Part shown: in pieces, positions 8,105 to 16,959 of the stretch
Layout: each line of letters begins with the position of its first letter
Position numbering within the stretch: position 1 is the first letter of the stretch
DNA from: DASYXZ01 sp035308965
GTDB taxonomy: Bacteria; Acidobacteriota; Terriglobia; UBA7540
DNA length: 64,000 bases
Assembly (NCBI GenBank): GCA_035308965.1
Contig: DATGFN010000062.1
Location: 248,001 to 312,000, forward strand
Reading direction: 5' to 3'
Notes under the pieces: generated by a model
Databases searched by the model: none
Told to the model about the DNA's origin: nothing
Seen by the model: the letters and a program-made list of their open reading frames with translations, nothing else
Position numbers and translations under genes: made by a program

Positions 8105-9304
8105 TTACATCACCGGAGCAGAGGTCTTGCGCGGTGGATTGAAGAAGGGCAGTTTGGCGACCGTTACCGGGACCTTGTGGCGCACTGCTTCCACGGTCAG
8201 TTCCATCTGGAGCCGCATGCCGGCCCGGGCGGAATCGGAGGTGACGCTGGCCAGCGCAATCATCTTCTTCAAAATGGGAGACCAGGTTGTGGAGGTCGCT
8301 TTGCCCACCTGCGTGCCGCCGCTGTAAACAGGCACGGCCACGCGGGACGCGATGCTGGGCGCCTGGGGAGCGAGTCCCACCCTCTGATAGAGCTTTTCCA
8401 CTTCCGTCCAATCCACTTCGAGCCCGATCAATCTGCGCCCGCCGCCACTCTTCTGTTCGGCAAGCAATGCATCCCGGCCCACAAAATGTTCCTTCTCGAA
8501 ATGCACCAACCGGCCCAATCCAATTTCAAAGGGCGAGTATTTCTGCGATTCGATAAGCGCCTTCTTGCTGGAGAAATAATCCACCTCAATCAAAATCAAG
8601 CCCGCTTCGATTCTCGCCACATCCAGCGCCAGCATGCCGGCGGCGTGAACGTCAAACTCCCGGCCGCCCTCCATGATGGCGTCCCATACTTTGACCGCGT
8701 CGTTCCAGGGCATCCAGATTTCATAACCGAGGTCACCGGTATATCCGGTTCTGGAAATATCCACGGGAACGCCGGCGATCTTTCCTTGAGTCAAACGGAA
8801 GTATTTGAGGTTGGCGATGTCCGCGTCCGCGATTTTATTCAGCAGGCGGCCGGAGGTTGGGCCTTGCAGCGCAAGAGCGGCCGTCGTTTCCGAGATGTCT
8901 TCGATGGAAACGTCCAGCCCCAAAGCGTTCTGCCTGAACCAGCGCAGGCTTGGATCGGCTGCCGTCCAGCGATAATCATTCTCACCGAGGCGCGAAATGG
9001 TCCCGTCGTCAATCACCTTGCCTTGCTCGTCGCACCAGCAGCAGTAGATGACCTGGCCCACGGCCACTTTGCTGATGTCCCGGGTAATGACACGGTTCAC
9101 CAGTTTGGTGGCGTCCTTGCCCGAAACAAGATATTTGAAGAGGGGCGTGACGTCGATCAGGGCGGCGGCGTTGCGGATGGCGTTGTACTCGTGCTCGTGA
9201 TGCGTCTCGTAAACGCTCACCGTGTAGTAGCCCGACCATTCGCGATAATTCAGGCTCTCGCACAGCTTGAAGGTACGCTCGTGTACGGCGGTTCCAATGG
9301 GCAC
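8105..9304 (-). CDS. GcvT-like aminomethyltransferase / folate-binding protein
   Basis: Full-length GcvT-fold protein (399 aa). In this family tetrahydrofolate accepts a one-carbon unit from an aminomethyl, methyl-amine or methoxy donor. Visible blocks include ALQGPTSGRLL, ISRTGYTGDLGYEIW (the family RTGYTGE-type motif) and GMLALDVARIEAGL. The C-terminal domain is normal. No gcvH or gcvP lies nearby, so this is likely a stand-alone homologue, for example acting in demethylation, rather than the glycine cleavage T protein. GTG start with GGGGGTG about 5 bases upstream. Confidence 0.82.
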   Translation of the reverse strand: MPIGTAVHERTFKLCESLNYREWSGYYTVSVYETHHEHEYNAIRNAAALIDVTPLFKYLVSGKDATKLVNRVITRDISKVAVGQVIYCCWCDEQGKVIDDGTISRLGENDYRWTAADPSLRWFRQNALGLDVSIEDISETTAALALQGPTSGRLLNKIADADIANLKYFRLTQGKIAGVPVDISRTGYTGDLGYEIWMPWNDAVKVWDAIMEGGREFDVHAAGMLALDVARIEAGLILIEVDYFSSKKALIESQKYSPFEIGLGRLVHFEKEHFVGRDALLAEQKSGGGRRLIGLEVDWTEVEKLYQRVGLAPQAPSIASRVAVPVYSGGTQVGKATSTTWSPILKKMIALASVTSDSARAGMRLQMELTVEAVRHKVPVTVAKLPFFNPPRKTSAPVM

Positions 9305-9559
9305 CTTTCACCCCCTGCTTTTGCATTTAACCGAGGCGCGATTATAGTCATCCTGGCGTGTCTTTGGCAAACATGATGGCCATGGCCGGCAACGTTGATC
9401 GCATAAACATCTTCGTGCCAGACTGCTCCCGTCCTGATTTTTGGACTCGCATCATGATGATTACTGACAAAATTCTCGCACCCCGCTAGAATGTGGGCGC
9501 TTCTTTGTAGCGTGCGTCAGCAAAAACAAAAGGTTTTTGAAAACGGCGACCGAATTTCC

Positions 9560-11137
9560 ATGGGTTCCCACTACAACGCGATCGTGATCGGCGGCGGCCA
9601 CAACGGGTTGGTGAATGCGGCCTACCTGGCGCGAGCGGGGAAAAAAGTGTTGGTCCTCGAACGCCGTCACCTGGTGGGCGGCGCGGCTGTAACCGAAGAA
9701 ATTATTCCAGGCTTCAAGTTTTCTGTGTGCTCGTACGTTGTCTCCCTGCTTCGGCCGGAAATCATTCGCGAGCTTGACCTGCCGCGCCATGGCCTGGAGA
9801 TCCTACCCCTCGACGGCACCTTCACCCCCATGCCCAATGGTGACCATCTGTGGCGGGTAAACGATCACGCCAAGACGCGCCGCGAGATCGCGCGCCACTC
9901 GCGCGTGGACGCCGAAGCTTATGACGAGTACGGCCAGGCGATGATGAAGATGGCGCAATTCGTGAAGCCCATCCTCAGCATGACGCCGCCCGATCTCGCC
10001 AAACTCTCTTTGCCCGACTTGAAGAAGCTCCGTTTTCTGGGAAAACGTTTCCAGGCGCTGCCCGCCCAGGACAAATACAACCAGATCCAATTGATGACCA
10101 TGAGCGCGGCGGATTTCCTCGACCAGTGGTTTGAGACGGACGTGCTGAAAGCGACCATGTCCGCCTCCGGCATTATCGGCACTTTTCTCGGCGTGCGCTC
10201 TCCGGGAACGGCCTATGTGCTGCTGCACCACTATATGGGCGAAATTGACGGCGCGTTCCGCTCCTGGGGTTTCGCGCGCGGCGGCACCGGCGCCATCTCC
10301 AACGCCATTGCGGCTGCGGCGCGCGAGGCGGGGGTTGAGATCCGAACGAAAACCTCAGTTGCAAAAATCCTGGTGAAGAACGGCAAGGCTTCAGGAGTGG
10401 TCCTGGAAAATGGAGACGAAATTTCCGCCGACCTCGTTTCTTCCAGCGTCGATCCAAACCTGACTTTTCTCAAAATGCTGGAGGCGCGCCAGCTTCCTGA
10501 AGATTTTGTGGAAGACGTGCGGCGATTCAAATTTCGCGGCTCATCCGGAAAAGTTAATCTGGCCCTTGACGCGCTGCCCGAATTCAAATGCCTGCCCGGT
10601 GCGGGGGCGCACTTGCGGGGCGCAATTTCCATATCGCCCGGGGTCGAATATATGGAACGCGCCTACGATGATGCGAAATACGGCGATTATTCCCGCCGGC
10701 CCTACGTTGACATCGTGATCCCGTCTCTAACCGATCCTTCCGTGGCGCCTCCCGGAAAACACGTGCTCTCCTGCTTTGTGCAATACGCGCCCTACAAACT
10801 GAAAGAAGGAACGTGGGATGAAAAGCGGAAGGCATTCGGCGACAACGTCATCAATACGCTGGCCGAGTATGCGCCCAACATCAAGAACATCATCGTCGGC
10901 CGCCAGGTCTTGACGCCGCTCGATCTTGAACGCGAGTGGGGATTAACCGAAGGCAATATTTTCCAGGGCGAGCTTTCGCTCGAGCAGTTGTTCTTCCTTC
11001 GTCCCGTCCCGGGTTGGGCGCGCTACCGCACGCCCATCAAGAATCTTTATATGTGCGGATCGGCCACGCACCCCGGCGGCGGAATCATGGGCGCGCCCGG
11101 GCAGCTTGCGGCCATTGAAATTTTGAAAGACGGATAA
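9560..11137 (+). CDS. phytoene desaturase-like FAD oxidoreductase (PYROXD2-type), copy 1
   Basis: FAD-dependent oxidoreductase of about 525 aa. The N-terminal Rossmann motif is VIGGGHNGLVNAAYLARAGK, followed by LERR and the C-terminal FAD block NLYMCGSATHPGGGIMGAPG. The fold is that of carotenoid desaturases, but the sequence matches the PYROXD2-like branch, whose substrate is not established. ATG 9560 is chosen because it starts directly before the dinucleotide-binding strand; an ATG at 9491 would add 23 unlikely residues. It is followed by a paralogue on the same strand, and the two probably form an operon or heteromer. Confidence 0.85.
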   Translation: MGSHYNAIVIGGGHNGLVNAAYLARAGKKVLVLERRHLVGGAAVTEEIIPGFKFSVCSYVVSLLRPEIIRELDLPRHGLEILPLDGTFTPMPNGDHLWRVNDHAKTRREIARHSRVDAEAYDEYGQAMMKMAQFVKPILSMTPPDLAKLSLPDLKKLRFLGKRFQALPAQDKYNQIQLMTMSAADFLDQWFETDVLKATMSASGIIGTFLGVRSPGTAYVLLHHYMGEIDGAFRSWGFARGGTGAISNAIAAAAREAGVEIRTKTSVAKILVKNGKASGVVLENGDEISADLVSSSVDPNLTFLKMLEARQLPEDFVEDVRRFKFRGSSGKVNLALDALPEFKCLPGAGAHLRGAISISPGVEYMERAYDDAKYGDYSRRPYVDIVIPSLTDPSVAPPGKHVLSCFVQYAPYKLKEGTWDEKRKAFGDNVINTLAEYAPNIKNIIVGRQVLTPLDLEREWGLTEGNIFQGELSLEQLFFLRPVPGWARYRTPIKNLYMCGSATHPGGGIMGAPGQLAAIEILKDG

Positions 11138-11232
11138 AGGATACAAAGGATGAAGGCTGAACGATGAAGTCGAAGTAAATCAATCAAGAAAGCCATTATC
11201 ATTTAACCTTTTCTTGCTTGCAGCCCAAAATC

Positions 11233-12840
11233 ATGGGACCAAAACGGGACATCGTTATTATCGGCGGCGGGCACAATGGCCTGATTACCGCTTTCTATCT
11301 GGCGAAAGCGGGCCTGAAACCACTGGTGCTTGAACGCAGAGCCGTGGTAGGCGGCGCCGCCATAACCGACGAATTCTTTCGCGGCTTCAAGTGTTCAACC
11401 CTCGCGCACACCGGCGGGCCTTTGCGCGCTGATATTTTGAAGGACATGCAGTTGGAGCGCCTCGGCCTCCAGATTATCCGGCCCAACCCCAGGGCGTTTG
11501 CTCCCACGCCGGATGGCCGTGTGTTGATTCTTTACGATGATCCCGCCCAGTCGGCTCAGGAGATCGCCCGCTTCTCAAAAAACGATGCGGCCAAATTTCC
11601 GGAATTGCAGCAAGTCCTCACTCGCCTGGCGACGGTAATCAACCGGGTGCTTTCGGAAACTCCACCTTCCATTGACAACCCGTCCAACGCCGATTATTGG
11701 AATCTGCTCAAGACCGGAAAAGCTCTGCGCGGCCTGGGCAACAAGGATATGTATCGCCTGTTGCGCTGGGGCCCGATGGCGGTGGCGGATCTGGTGGCGG
11801 AATGGTTTGAGAGCGAACCACTGCGCGCCACGGTGGCGGCCCGCGGAATCTTCGGGACGTTTCTTGGGCCGTGGTCGGCGGGTAGCAGCGCGGTGCTTTT
11901 GCTTCGCGCCGCCGCGGACCCCCATCCCGCCGGCGCTTCGCTTTTCGCCAAAGGCGGAATGGGATCGGTGACTCAAGCCATGGCGGCGGCTGCCACCGAG
12001 GCCGGCGCGGAGATCAGGACGGGAGCGGAAGTCTCGCGCATCGTCGCCAGGAACGGCGCCGTCACTGGAGTCGCGCTCTCGAGCGGGGAAGAGATTCCAG
12101 CCCGGACGGTTATCTCCAACGCCGATCCGCGCCGGACTTTCCTGCGATTGATCGATCCGGATGATCTCGCGCCGGACTTCCTGGGCAAAATGCAAAATTA
12201 CCGATGCAACGGGACGGTGGCCAAAGTGAATCTGGCGCTTTCCGGATTGCCATCGTTTACTGCCATCAAAAAGAACGGTGACGCCGTCAACGGAACTAAC
12301 GCGCTTGCAGGCCGCATACACATTGGTCCTGAGATCGATTACCTGGAGCGCGCTTTTGACGCCGCAAAGTATGGGGATTTTTCGCGCCAGCCCATCCTCG
12401 ACATCAGAATTCCGTCCATTGCCGACCCGTCTCTTGCTCCGCCCGGGCAGCACGTGATGTCCATCTACGTGCAATTCGCGCCTTACCGTTTAAAAGACGG
12501 CGACTGGGATTCGAAGCGCGAGGCGCTGGGCGACGTGGTGGTAAAAACAATTTCTGATTACGCTCCCAACCTGCCCGGCCTCATCCTTCACGGCCAGGTT
12601 GTGACGCCGCTTGACCTCGAAGAAATCTACGGCCTGAGTGGCGGTCACATCTTTCATGGAGAGCTTTCTCTGGACCAGCTTTTCACCATGCGCCCCCTCC
12701 TGGGTTGGGCGCAATATAAAACTCCTCTGAACGGACTTTACCTTTGCGGCTCCGGTACTCATCCCGGGGCCGGCCTTACCGGAGCATCCGGCGCCAACGC
12801 CGCCCGGGAAATTCTTAAAGACATTAAGAAACGGAAATAG
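11233..12840 (+). CDS. phytoene desaturase-like FAD oxidoreductase (PYROXD2-type), copy 2
   Basis: Paralogue of the preceding gene (535 aa) with the same domain order: IIGGGHNGLITAFYLAKAGL at the N-terminus and GLYLCGSGTHPGAGLTGASG at the C-terminus. Shared internal blocks (VKVNLALSGLP, DIRIPSIADPSLAPPGQHVMS) point to tandem duplication. ATG 11233 is preferred over TTG 11218 because it abuts the Rossmann strand; the ribosome site is weak. About 95 bases separate the copies. Substrate unknown. Confidence 0.84.
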   Translation: MGPKRDIVIIGGGHNGLITAFYLAKAGLKPLVLERRAVVGGAAITDEFFRGFKCSTLAHTGGPLRADILKDMQLERLGLQIIRPNPRAFAPTPDGRVLILYDDPAQSAQEIARFSKNDAAKFPELQQVLTRLATVINRVLSETPPSIDNPSNADYWNLLKTGKALRGLGNKDMYRLLRWGPMAVADLVAEWFESEPLRATVAARGIFGTFLGPWSAGSSAVLLLRAAADPHPAGASLFAKGGMGSVTQAMAAAATEAGAEIRTGAEVSRIVARNGAVTGVALSSGEEIPARTVISNADPRRTFLRLIDPDDLAPDFLGKMQNYRCNGTVAKVNLALSGLPSFTAIKKNGDAVNGTNALAGRIHIGPEIDYLERAFDAAKYGDFSRQPILDIRIPSIADPSLAPPGQHVMSIYVQFAPYRLKDGDWDSKREALGDVVVKTISDYAPNLPGLILHGQVVTPLDLEEIYGLSGGHIFHGELSLDQLFTMRPLLGWAQYKTPLNGLYLCGSGTHPGAGLTGASGANAAREILKDIKKRK

Positions 12841-12986
12841 TTGTGACCGTCTTGGCCGCGCGCTCAGCCTGCGGACGCGCCCTTCATCCGCCCCTCGCTT
12901 GCGGCATCGGCGGAAAACCGATATCCTGATTTCGCCCGCTCATCACATTCAATCGTGCTCCCAACTTCCTGCGCGGGCGCCGGACC

Positions 12987-14282
12987 ATGCAACACGTACT
13001 GATTCTTCATTACCACGAGATTTGGCTGAAGGGCGGCAACAAGAACTATTTTCTGAGCCGTCTGATTGATGCCATCAAGCGCAGTCTGGCTGATTTGCCG
13101 CTCCAGTCGCTTCAGTTTGTCGCCGATCGCCTGGTTCTTTACGCCCGGGATGAAGCCGCATTGCCGCAAATTCTGGACCGATTGCGCCGCGTATTTGGAT
13201 TGGCTTACATCGCGTCGGCGCGCGTCGTGCCGAATGACGTGGCCTCGATGGGCGCCGTAGCCTGTGAATTGATGGCGGAAAAAGATCCGAGGAATTTCGC
13301 CGTTCGCGCCAAGATTGCTGATTCCGAGTTCGGCATGAACTCCATGGAAGTGGAGCGGGCGCTCGGCCGTTTGGTGCTGGACCACCTGCGCGCGCGCCGC
13401 GCCGACGTTCAAGTGCGGCTTAACGATCCCGAAGTGACTTGCTGGGTTGAAATCCTTCCCGGACAGGCGTTCATTTACACCGACCGACCGGAAGGCGCGG
13501 GCGGATTGCCGGCGGTCACGGCGGGACGCCTGGTGGCCATGCTCTCGGGAGGTTTCGATTCAGCCGTCGCCGCTTACAAGATGATGCGCCGGGGCGCTCA
13601 CCTCACTTTCGTACATTTCGCCAGCACCGGATCTCCTGCACGCGGCCCTTCGCATCCCGTGGCTGAACAATTGGTGCGCGTCCTTACCCCTTATCAATTC
13701 ACATCGCGTCTGTACACCATTCCCTTTGAGTCCATACAACGCCAGGTAGTGGTGAACGCCGAAGAGCGCATCCGCCTGCTGCTTTACCGGCGGCTGATGG
13801 CGCGCATCACGCGTGAAATTTCGGGCGTCGAGCGCGCCCTGGGCCTGGTCACCGGCGACAGCGTTTCGCAAGTCGCGTCGCAAACGCTGCATAATCTCGC
13901 CTCCATCGAACACGGGCTGGACATTCCGCTCTACCGCCCGCTGGCGGGTGACGACAAAGAGGAAATCCTGCGTGTGGCAAGGGAGATTGGAACTTACAGC
14001 ATTTCCTGCGAACCGTTTGAAGACTGTTGCCCGCGCTTCATGCCGCGGGCGCCGGCCATTTTTTCGAAACCCGCGGAGCTGGGCGCGGCCGAAGCCAAGC
14101 TGGACGTTGAAGCCTTGGTCAGTCAGGGCCTGGAAGGCGCGGTGGTCCGGAATTTCACTTTCGAGGCAGGTGAAATCACCGTGCGGGAGGAGCTGCCCCG
14201 CCGGCTTCAGAACCTAATCGCCCAGCGCAAACTACGCGTGACGCCAGCGCCTGTCGCCCCACCCGTCCCTGCGGAAATGTAA
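12987..14282 (+). CDS. thiI: tRNA 4-thiouridine synthase ThiI
   Basis: Adenylates U8 of tRNA and inserts sulfur, and can supply sulfur for the thiamine thiazole. Order: NFLD plus THUMP domain (about 1-165), then the PP-loop ATP pyrophosphatase with SGGFDSAVA (about 187) and the conserved CEPFEDCCPRF cysteine block. The C-terminal rhodanese domain of enterobacterial ThiI is absent, as in many bacteria, so persulfide must come from a separate donor. ATG start 146 bases after the oxidoreductase gene. Cytosolic. Confidence 0.92.
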   Translation: MQHVLILHYHEIWLKGGNKNYFLSRLIDAIKRSLADLPLQSLQFVADRLVLYARDEAALPQILDRLRRVFGLAYIASARVVPNDVASMGAVACELMAEKDPRNFAVRAKIADSEFGMNSMEVERALGRLVLDHLRARRADVQVRLNDPEVTCWVEILPGQAFIYTDRPEGAGGLPAVTAGRLVAMLSGGFDSAVAAYKMMRRGAHLTFVHFASTGSPARGPSHPVAEQLVRVLTPYQFTSRLYTIPFESIQRQVVVNAEERIRLLLYRRLMARITREISGVERALGLVTGDSVSQVASQTLHNLASIEHGLDIPLYRPLAGDDKEEILRVAREIGTYSISCEPFEDCCPRFMPRAPAIFSKPAELGAAEAKLDVEALVSQGLEGAVVRNFTFEAGEITVREELPRRLQNLIAQRKLRVTPAPVAPPVPAEM

Positions 14283-14334
14283 TGGGGATGCCCGCGGCGA
14301 CAGAATTTCTTTCGTCCGCTCGCGACTGCCTGCC

Positions 14335-14363
14335 TTGACGGTTTTAACTTCGCTCCCTATACT
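14335..14363 (+). promoter_or_regulatory. sigma-70 promoter of the VWFA gene
   Basis: TTGACG (14335-14340) and TATACT (14358-14363) with a 17-base spacer, 28 bases before the ATG at 14391. The short leader contains GGAGA and a second GGAGAC run as possible ribosome sites. Confidence 0.75.
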
Positions 14364-14390
14364 TTTTGTAGGAGAACTGGAGACCTCGAC

Positions 14391-15356
14391 ATGAAGAAAT
14401 TTCATTACATAATTATGTTGGTGGGGGTCCTGGCATTCCTTGCAGCCGCGCAAAACCCGGATACCCAAAACAAGCCTGACACACCCAAAGAAAAAGAATC
14501 CGCGCAGGAAACGCCTGCCACTAAACTGACGCCAGTCCGCGTCGAATTGGTCAACGTCCTATTCACCGTCTTCGATAAGAAGAACCGGATGGTGGTGGAC
14601 CTTACGAAAGACGACCTTCACGTCTCCGAAGACGGCAAACCGCAATCCCTTCGATTCTTCAGCCGTGAGTCCGACCTTCCCCTGCGTATCGGAATCCTGG
14701 TTGACACCAGCAACAGCGTCCGTGACCGGCTGCACTTTGAACAGGAAGCAGCCACCGATTTCTTGAATGAAACCTTGCGCCCGGGTAAAGACTTGGCCTT
14801 CGTGGTAGGCTTTGATGTGGAACCCCAACTCATCCAGGATTACACCGACGACCAGGAGAAGCTGTCCGAGGCGGTGCACAATCTGCGGGCAGGAGGGGGC
14901 ACGGGCCTCTTTGACGCAGTCTTTTTTTCCAGCAAACAGAAAATGCTTTACTTCCCTCCCCCCGAGCCTTACCTGCGCCGTGTGATGGTAATAATCAGCG
15001 ACGGGCTGGATAACCAGAGCGAACACACGCGCGAGGAAGCGCTGGCGATGGCGCAGCACGCGGAGGTGGTGATCTACACGATCAGCACCAACCGCAGTGG
15101 GACATCCATCAAAGGAGATAAAGTCCTGACCCGCCTCGCGCAGGAAACCGGCGGGAAGGTCTTCTTTCCTTTTTCAGCGACCGACTTGGCGCAGAACTTC
15201 CAGGAAATCGCCCGTGAGCTGCGCAGCCAATACAGTCTTGCGTACGTTTCTACCAACGCCGCTCACGATGGGACGTTCCGAAATATCAGTATTTCCGCTG
15301 GCGGAAAGGATTACCACGTTCGGGCCAAGAGTGGATATTTCGCCCCCACCCAGTAA
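14391..15356 (+). CDS. secreted VWFA-related Acidobacterial-domain protein
   Basis: Exported protein of 321 aa: signal peptide about 1-20, a Lys/Glu/Pro-rich linker, then an N-terminal beta region (RVELVNVLFTVFDKKNR) and a von Willebrand A domain. The MIDAS motif is LVDTSNSVRD, with later ISDGLDNQSEH. This architecture is the Acidobacteria-specific TIGR03436 type. Function in the family is unknown; metal-dependent adhesion or scaffolding in the periplasm or at the surface is inferred from the fold. A similar gene lies tail-to-tail downstream. Confidence 0.88.
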   Translation: MKKFHYIIMLVGVLAFLAAAQNPDTQNKPDTPKEKESAQETPATKLTPVRVELVNVLFTVFDKKNRMVVDLTKDDLHVSEDGKPQSLRFFSRESDLPLRIGILVDTSNSVRDRLHFEQEAATDFLNETLRPGKDLAFVVGFDVEPQLIQDYTDDQEKLSEAVHNLRAGGGTGLFDAVFFSSKQKMLYFPPPEPYLRRVMVIISDGLDNQSEHTREEALAMAQHAEVVIYTISTNRSGTSIKGDKVLTRLAQETGGKVFFPFSATDLAQNFQEIARELRSQYSLAYVSTNAAHDGTFRNISISAGGKDYHVRAKSGYFAPTQ

Positions 15357-15416
15357 AATCCAGGGTCGAAGTCTGCCCTGTCTCTTACTACTCATCACTT
15401 CCTAACTTATGTTGGC

Positions 15417-16451
15417 TTATTCGCTGGGGGCGTAATATCCGCGGCGTGCCTGAATCTTGTAATCCTGGTTGAGGACTTTCACCTGAAGTTTCCGGAAGGC
15501 ACCGTTATGCCGGGTGTTGGTGGGCGTGTAGCCCAGCAGATATTGAGTTCTCAGCTCGTCGGCAATTTCCTGGAAGGCGCGACTGACATCGCGATTAGCC
15601 TTCACCTCGATCACGCGCCCTCCTGTGTCATCGGACAATTTCTTTAACACGGAGTCGCCGCTATAAAACATTCCGCGCGCCGGATAATACATGCGGTCGC
15701 TGACTTCAATCGAGTAAATGATTAGGTCCGATCTCTGCGCAGCTTCGAGCGCCGTTTGCAGTTTCTCCTTGCTCCCCTGATCTTCACCGTCGGTCAAGAG
15801 AATGATCACCTTACGGCCGACTTCATTTTTCAGGAGGTCAGTGGCCGCCAGGAAGACGGCATCATAAAGATGCGTGGCGCCCTGGCTTGCGGAGGTCGGA
15901 AATGTTCCGGGCAGCACTCCGCCACCTCCGCCGTTGATCACCGTTTCATCAATGGCCTTGGAAAGCATTTTCTTGTCGCTGGTGAAGTCCTGGAGGAGCT
16001 CAACCTCGACGTCGAAATGAAGGACGAACGAGAGGTCTTTGGGCTTGATCACCTGGGCGATGAAACTTTTCGCCTCTTCCTGTTCAATGGACAAAACGCG
16101 TGTCTGGCTCGGGCTGGTATCCACCAGGATGCCCAGCGTCAGGGGAGTGTCCGTCTGTTTTGAAAAATAACGGATCTCTTGCGGATTGTTATCTTCCAAA
16201 ACCTGGAAATCCTCTTTATTCACGTCCGGAATCAAGCGCCCCTTCTTGTCCTTCACAATGGCGAGAACGTTCACGACGTCGGTTGAGACTTTCAAGGTTG
16301 GAGTCGCTTCAGGGGCGGGAGGATTCTGCTGGCATCCGGCCGGCGGAGCGGCGCAGAGCGCCATCACGACCGTGGCGGGCAAAACAAAAACCATTCTCCT
16401 CACAGAATTCAAAGAGCGTCTCACCATGGCAGCTTTTGTTTTTTCCTTCAT
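15417..16451 (-). CDS. secreted VWFA-related Acidobacterial-domain protein, second copy
   Basis: Paralogue of the preceding gene (about 344 aa) with KVSTDVVNVLAIVKDKKGR, MIDAS LVDTSPSQT, and LLTDGEDQGS. A hydrophobic signal (VFVLPATVVMALCAAPPAGC) ends in a Cys that could be a lipoprotein site, though the lipobox is imperfect. Starts at 16451 or 16427 are both possible. It has one extra Gly-rich loop (INGGGGGVLPGTFP) relative to its neighbour. The two genes converge with 60 bases between stops. Confidence 0.86.
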   Translation of the reverse strand: MKEKTKAAMVRRSLNSVRRMVFVLPATVVMALCAAPPAGCQQNPPAPEATPTLKVSTDVVNVLAIVKDKKGRLIPDVNKEDFQVLEDNNPQEIRYFSKQTDTPLTLGILVDTSPSQTRVLSIEQEEAKSFIAQVIKPKDLSFVLHFDVEVELLQDFTSDKKMLSKAIDETVINGGGGGVLPGTFPTSASQGATHLYDAVFLAATDLLKNEVGRKVIILLTDGEDQGSKEKLQTALEAAQRSDLIIYSIEVSDRMYYPARGMFYSGDSVLKKLSDDTGGRVIEVKANRDVSRAFQEIADELRTQYLLGYTPTNTRHNGAFRKLQVKVLNQDYKIQARRGYYAPSE

Positions 16452-16484
16452 CTCTATGATGCAAATCGGGAGCGTCGCGTCCAC

Positions 16485-16727
16485 TCGCGTTTTTGCTTCG
16501 GTTGACGAAGCTCTTTGAGGATCTTGAAAATATTGCTCACCACGGGGCGGGCTTCGTCTCGAAGAGCGGGATGTATGTTACCAGTTCTCTCCGGTTCGCT
16601 GAAATAAATCCGCCCTCGACCAGCTTTGCCGATGTTTTTTTCGTGCGATCCCGGGGATAGCCTCCACATTCCATCCGCGGCTCAAATTTTGATTTGCGTT
16701 TTTTTCTCAGCAACGTTCACTTTCCTC
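16485..16727. other. intergenic region, no gene seen
   Basis: About 240 bases between the second VWFA gene and the mini-gene promoter. Short frames on both strands lack ribosome sites and family resemblance. The right end is T-rich. Nothing else recognised. Confidence 0.5.
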
Positions 16728-16756
16728 TTGACAAGATTGAACGCAAACTCTATAGA
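16728..16756 (+). promoter_or_regulatory. strong sigma-70 promoter of lysine-rich mini-gene 1
   Basis: TTGACA (16728-16733), 17 bases, TATAGA (16751-16756): near-consensus. The predicted start is near 16763. The leader holds a small hairpin CGCCAG-attcg-CTGGCG (16777-16793) and ends in GAGAGGAG, 6 bases before the mini-gene ATG. Confidence 0.82.
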
Positions 16757-16826
16757 TGAATACTGAAAACGCGCTCCGCCAGATTCGCTGGCGAGAAAAA
16801 CTCAAAGAGATCGAGAGGAGAATATA

Positions 16827-16865
16827 ATGGCAGCTAAAAAGAAAGCCAAAAAGAAGAAGAGGTAA
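16827..16865 (+). CDS. 12-aa lysine-rich mini-protein 1 (MAAKKKAKKKKR)
   Basis: Thirteen-codon frame including stop. The product is almost wholly Lys/Ala and ends in Arg. It has a near-consensus promoter, a strong Shine-Dalgarno site (GAGAGGAG) at ideal spacing and its own terminator, so it is a free-standing gene rather than a leader peptide: the next gene downstream (rmuC) is on the other strand. A near-identical unit is at 55776-55984. Such a peptide would be strongly cationic and could bind nucleic acid, but this is inference. The transcript (about 167 bases) could alternatively act mainly as a small RNA. Confidence 0.7.
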   Translation: MAAKKKAKKKKR

Positions 16866-16897
16866 GTTGATTCAGTAAGTATCTCGAAAGGAACGAT

Positions 16898-16929
16898 CGG
16901 GGATGCAGCGATGCATCCCCGAAGTTTTT
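16898..16929 (+). terminator. intrinsic terminator of mini-gene 1
   Basis: Perfect 10-bp stem CGGGGATGCA/TGCATCCCCG closed by a GCGA (GNRA) tetraloop, followed after AAG by five T. It ends a transcript of roughly 167 bases from the predicted start. Confidence 0.85.
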
Positions 16930-16959
16930 GTACCAGCCTCAATCCGGCCCACCCGCTGA

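Noticed and set aside
8177..9376. 399-codon open frame on the plus strand
   Set aside because: Antisense shadow of the GcvT-like gene; no family resemblance.
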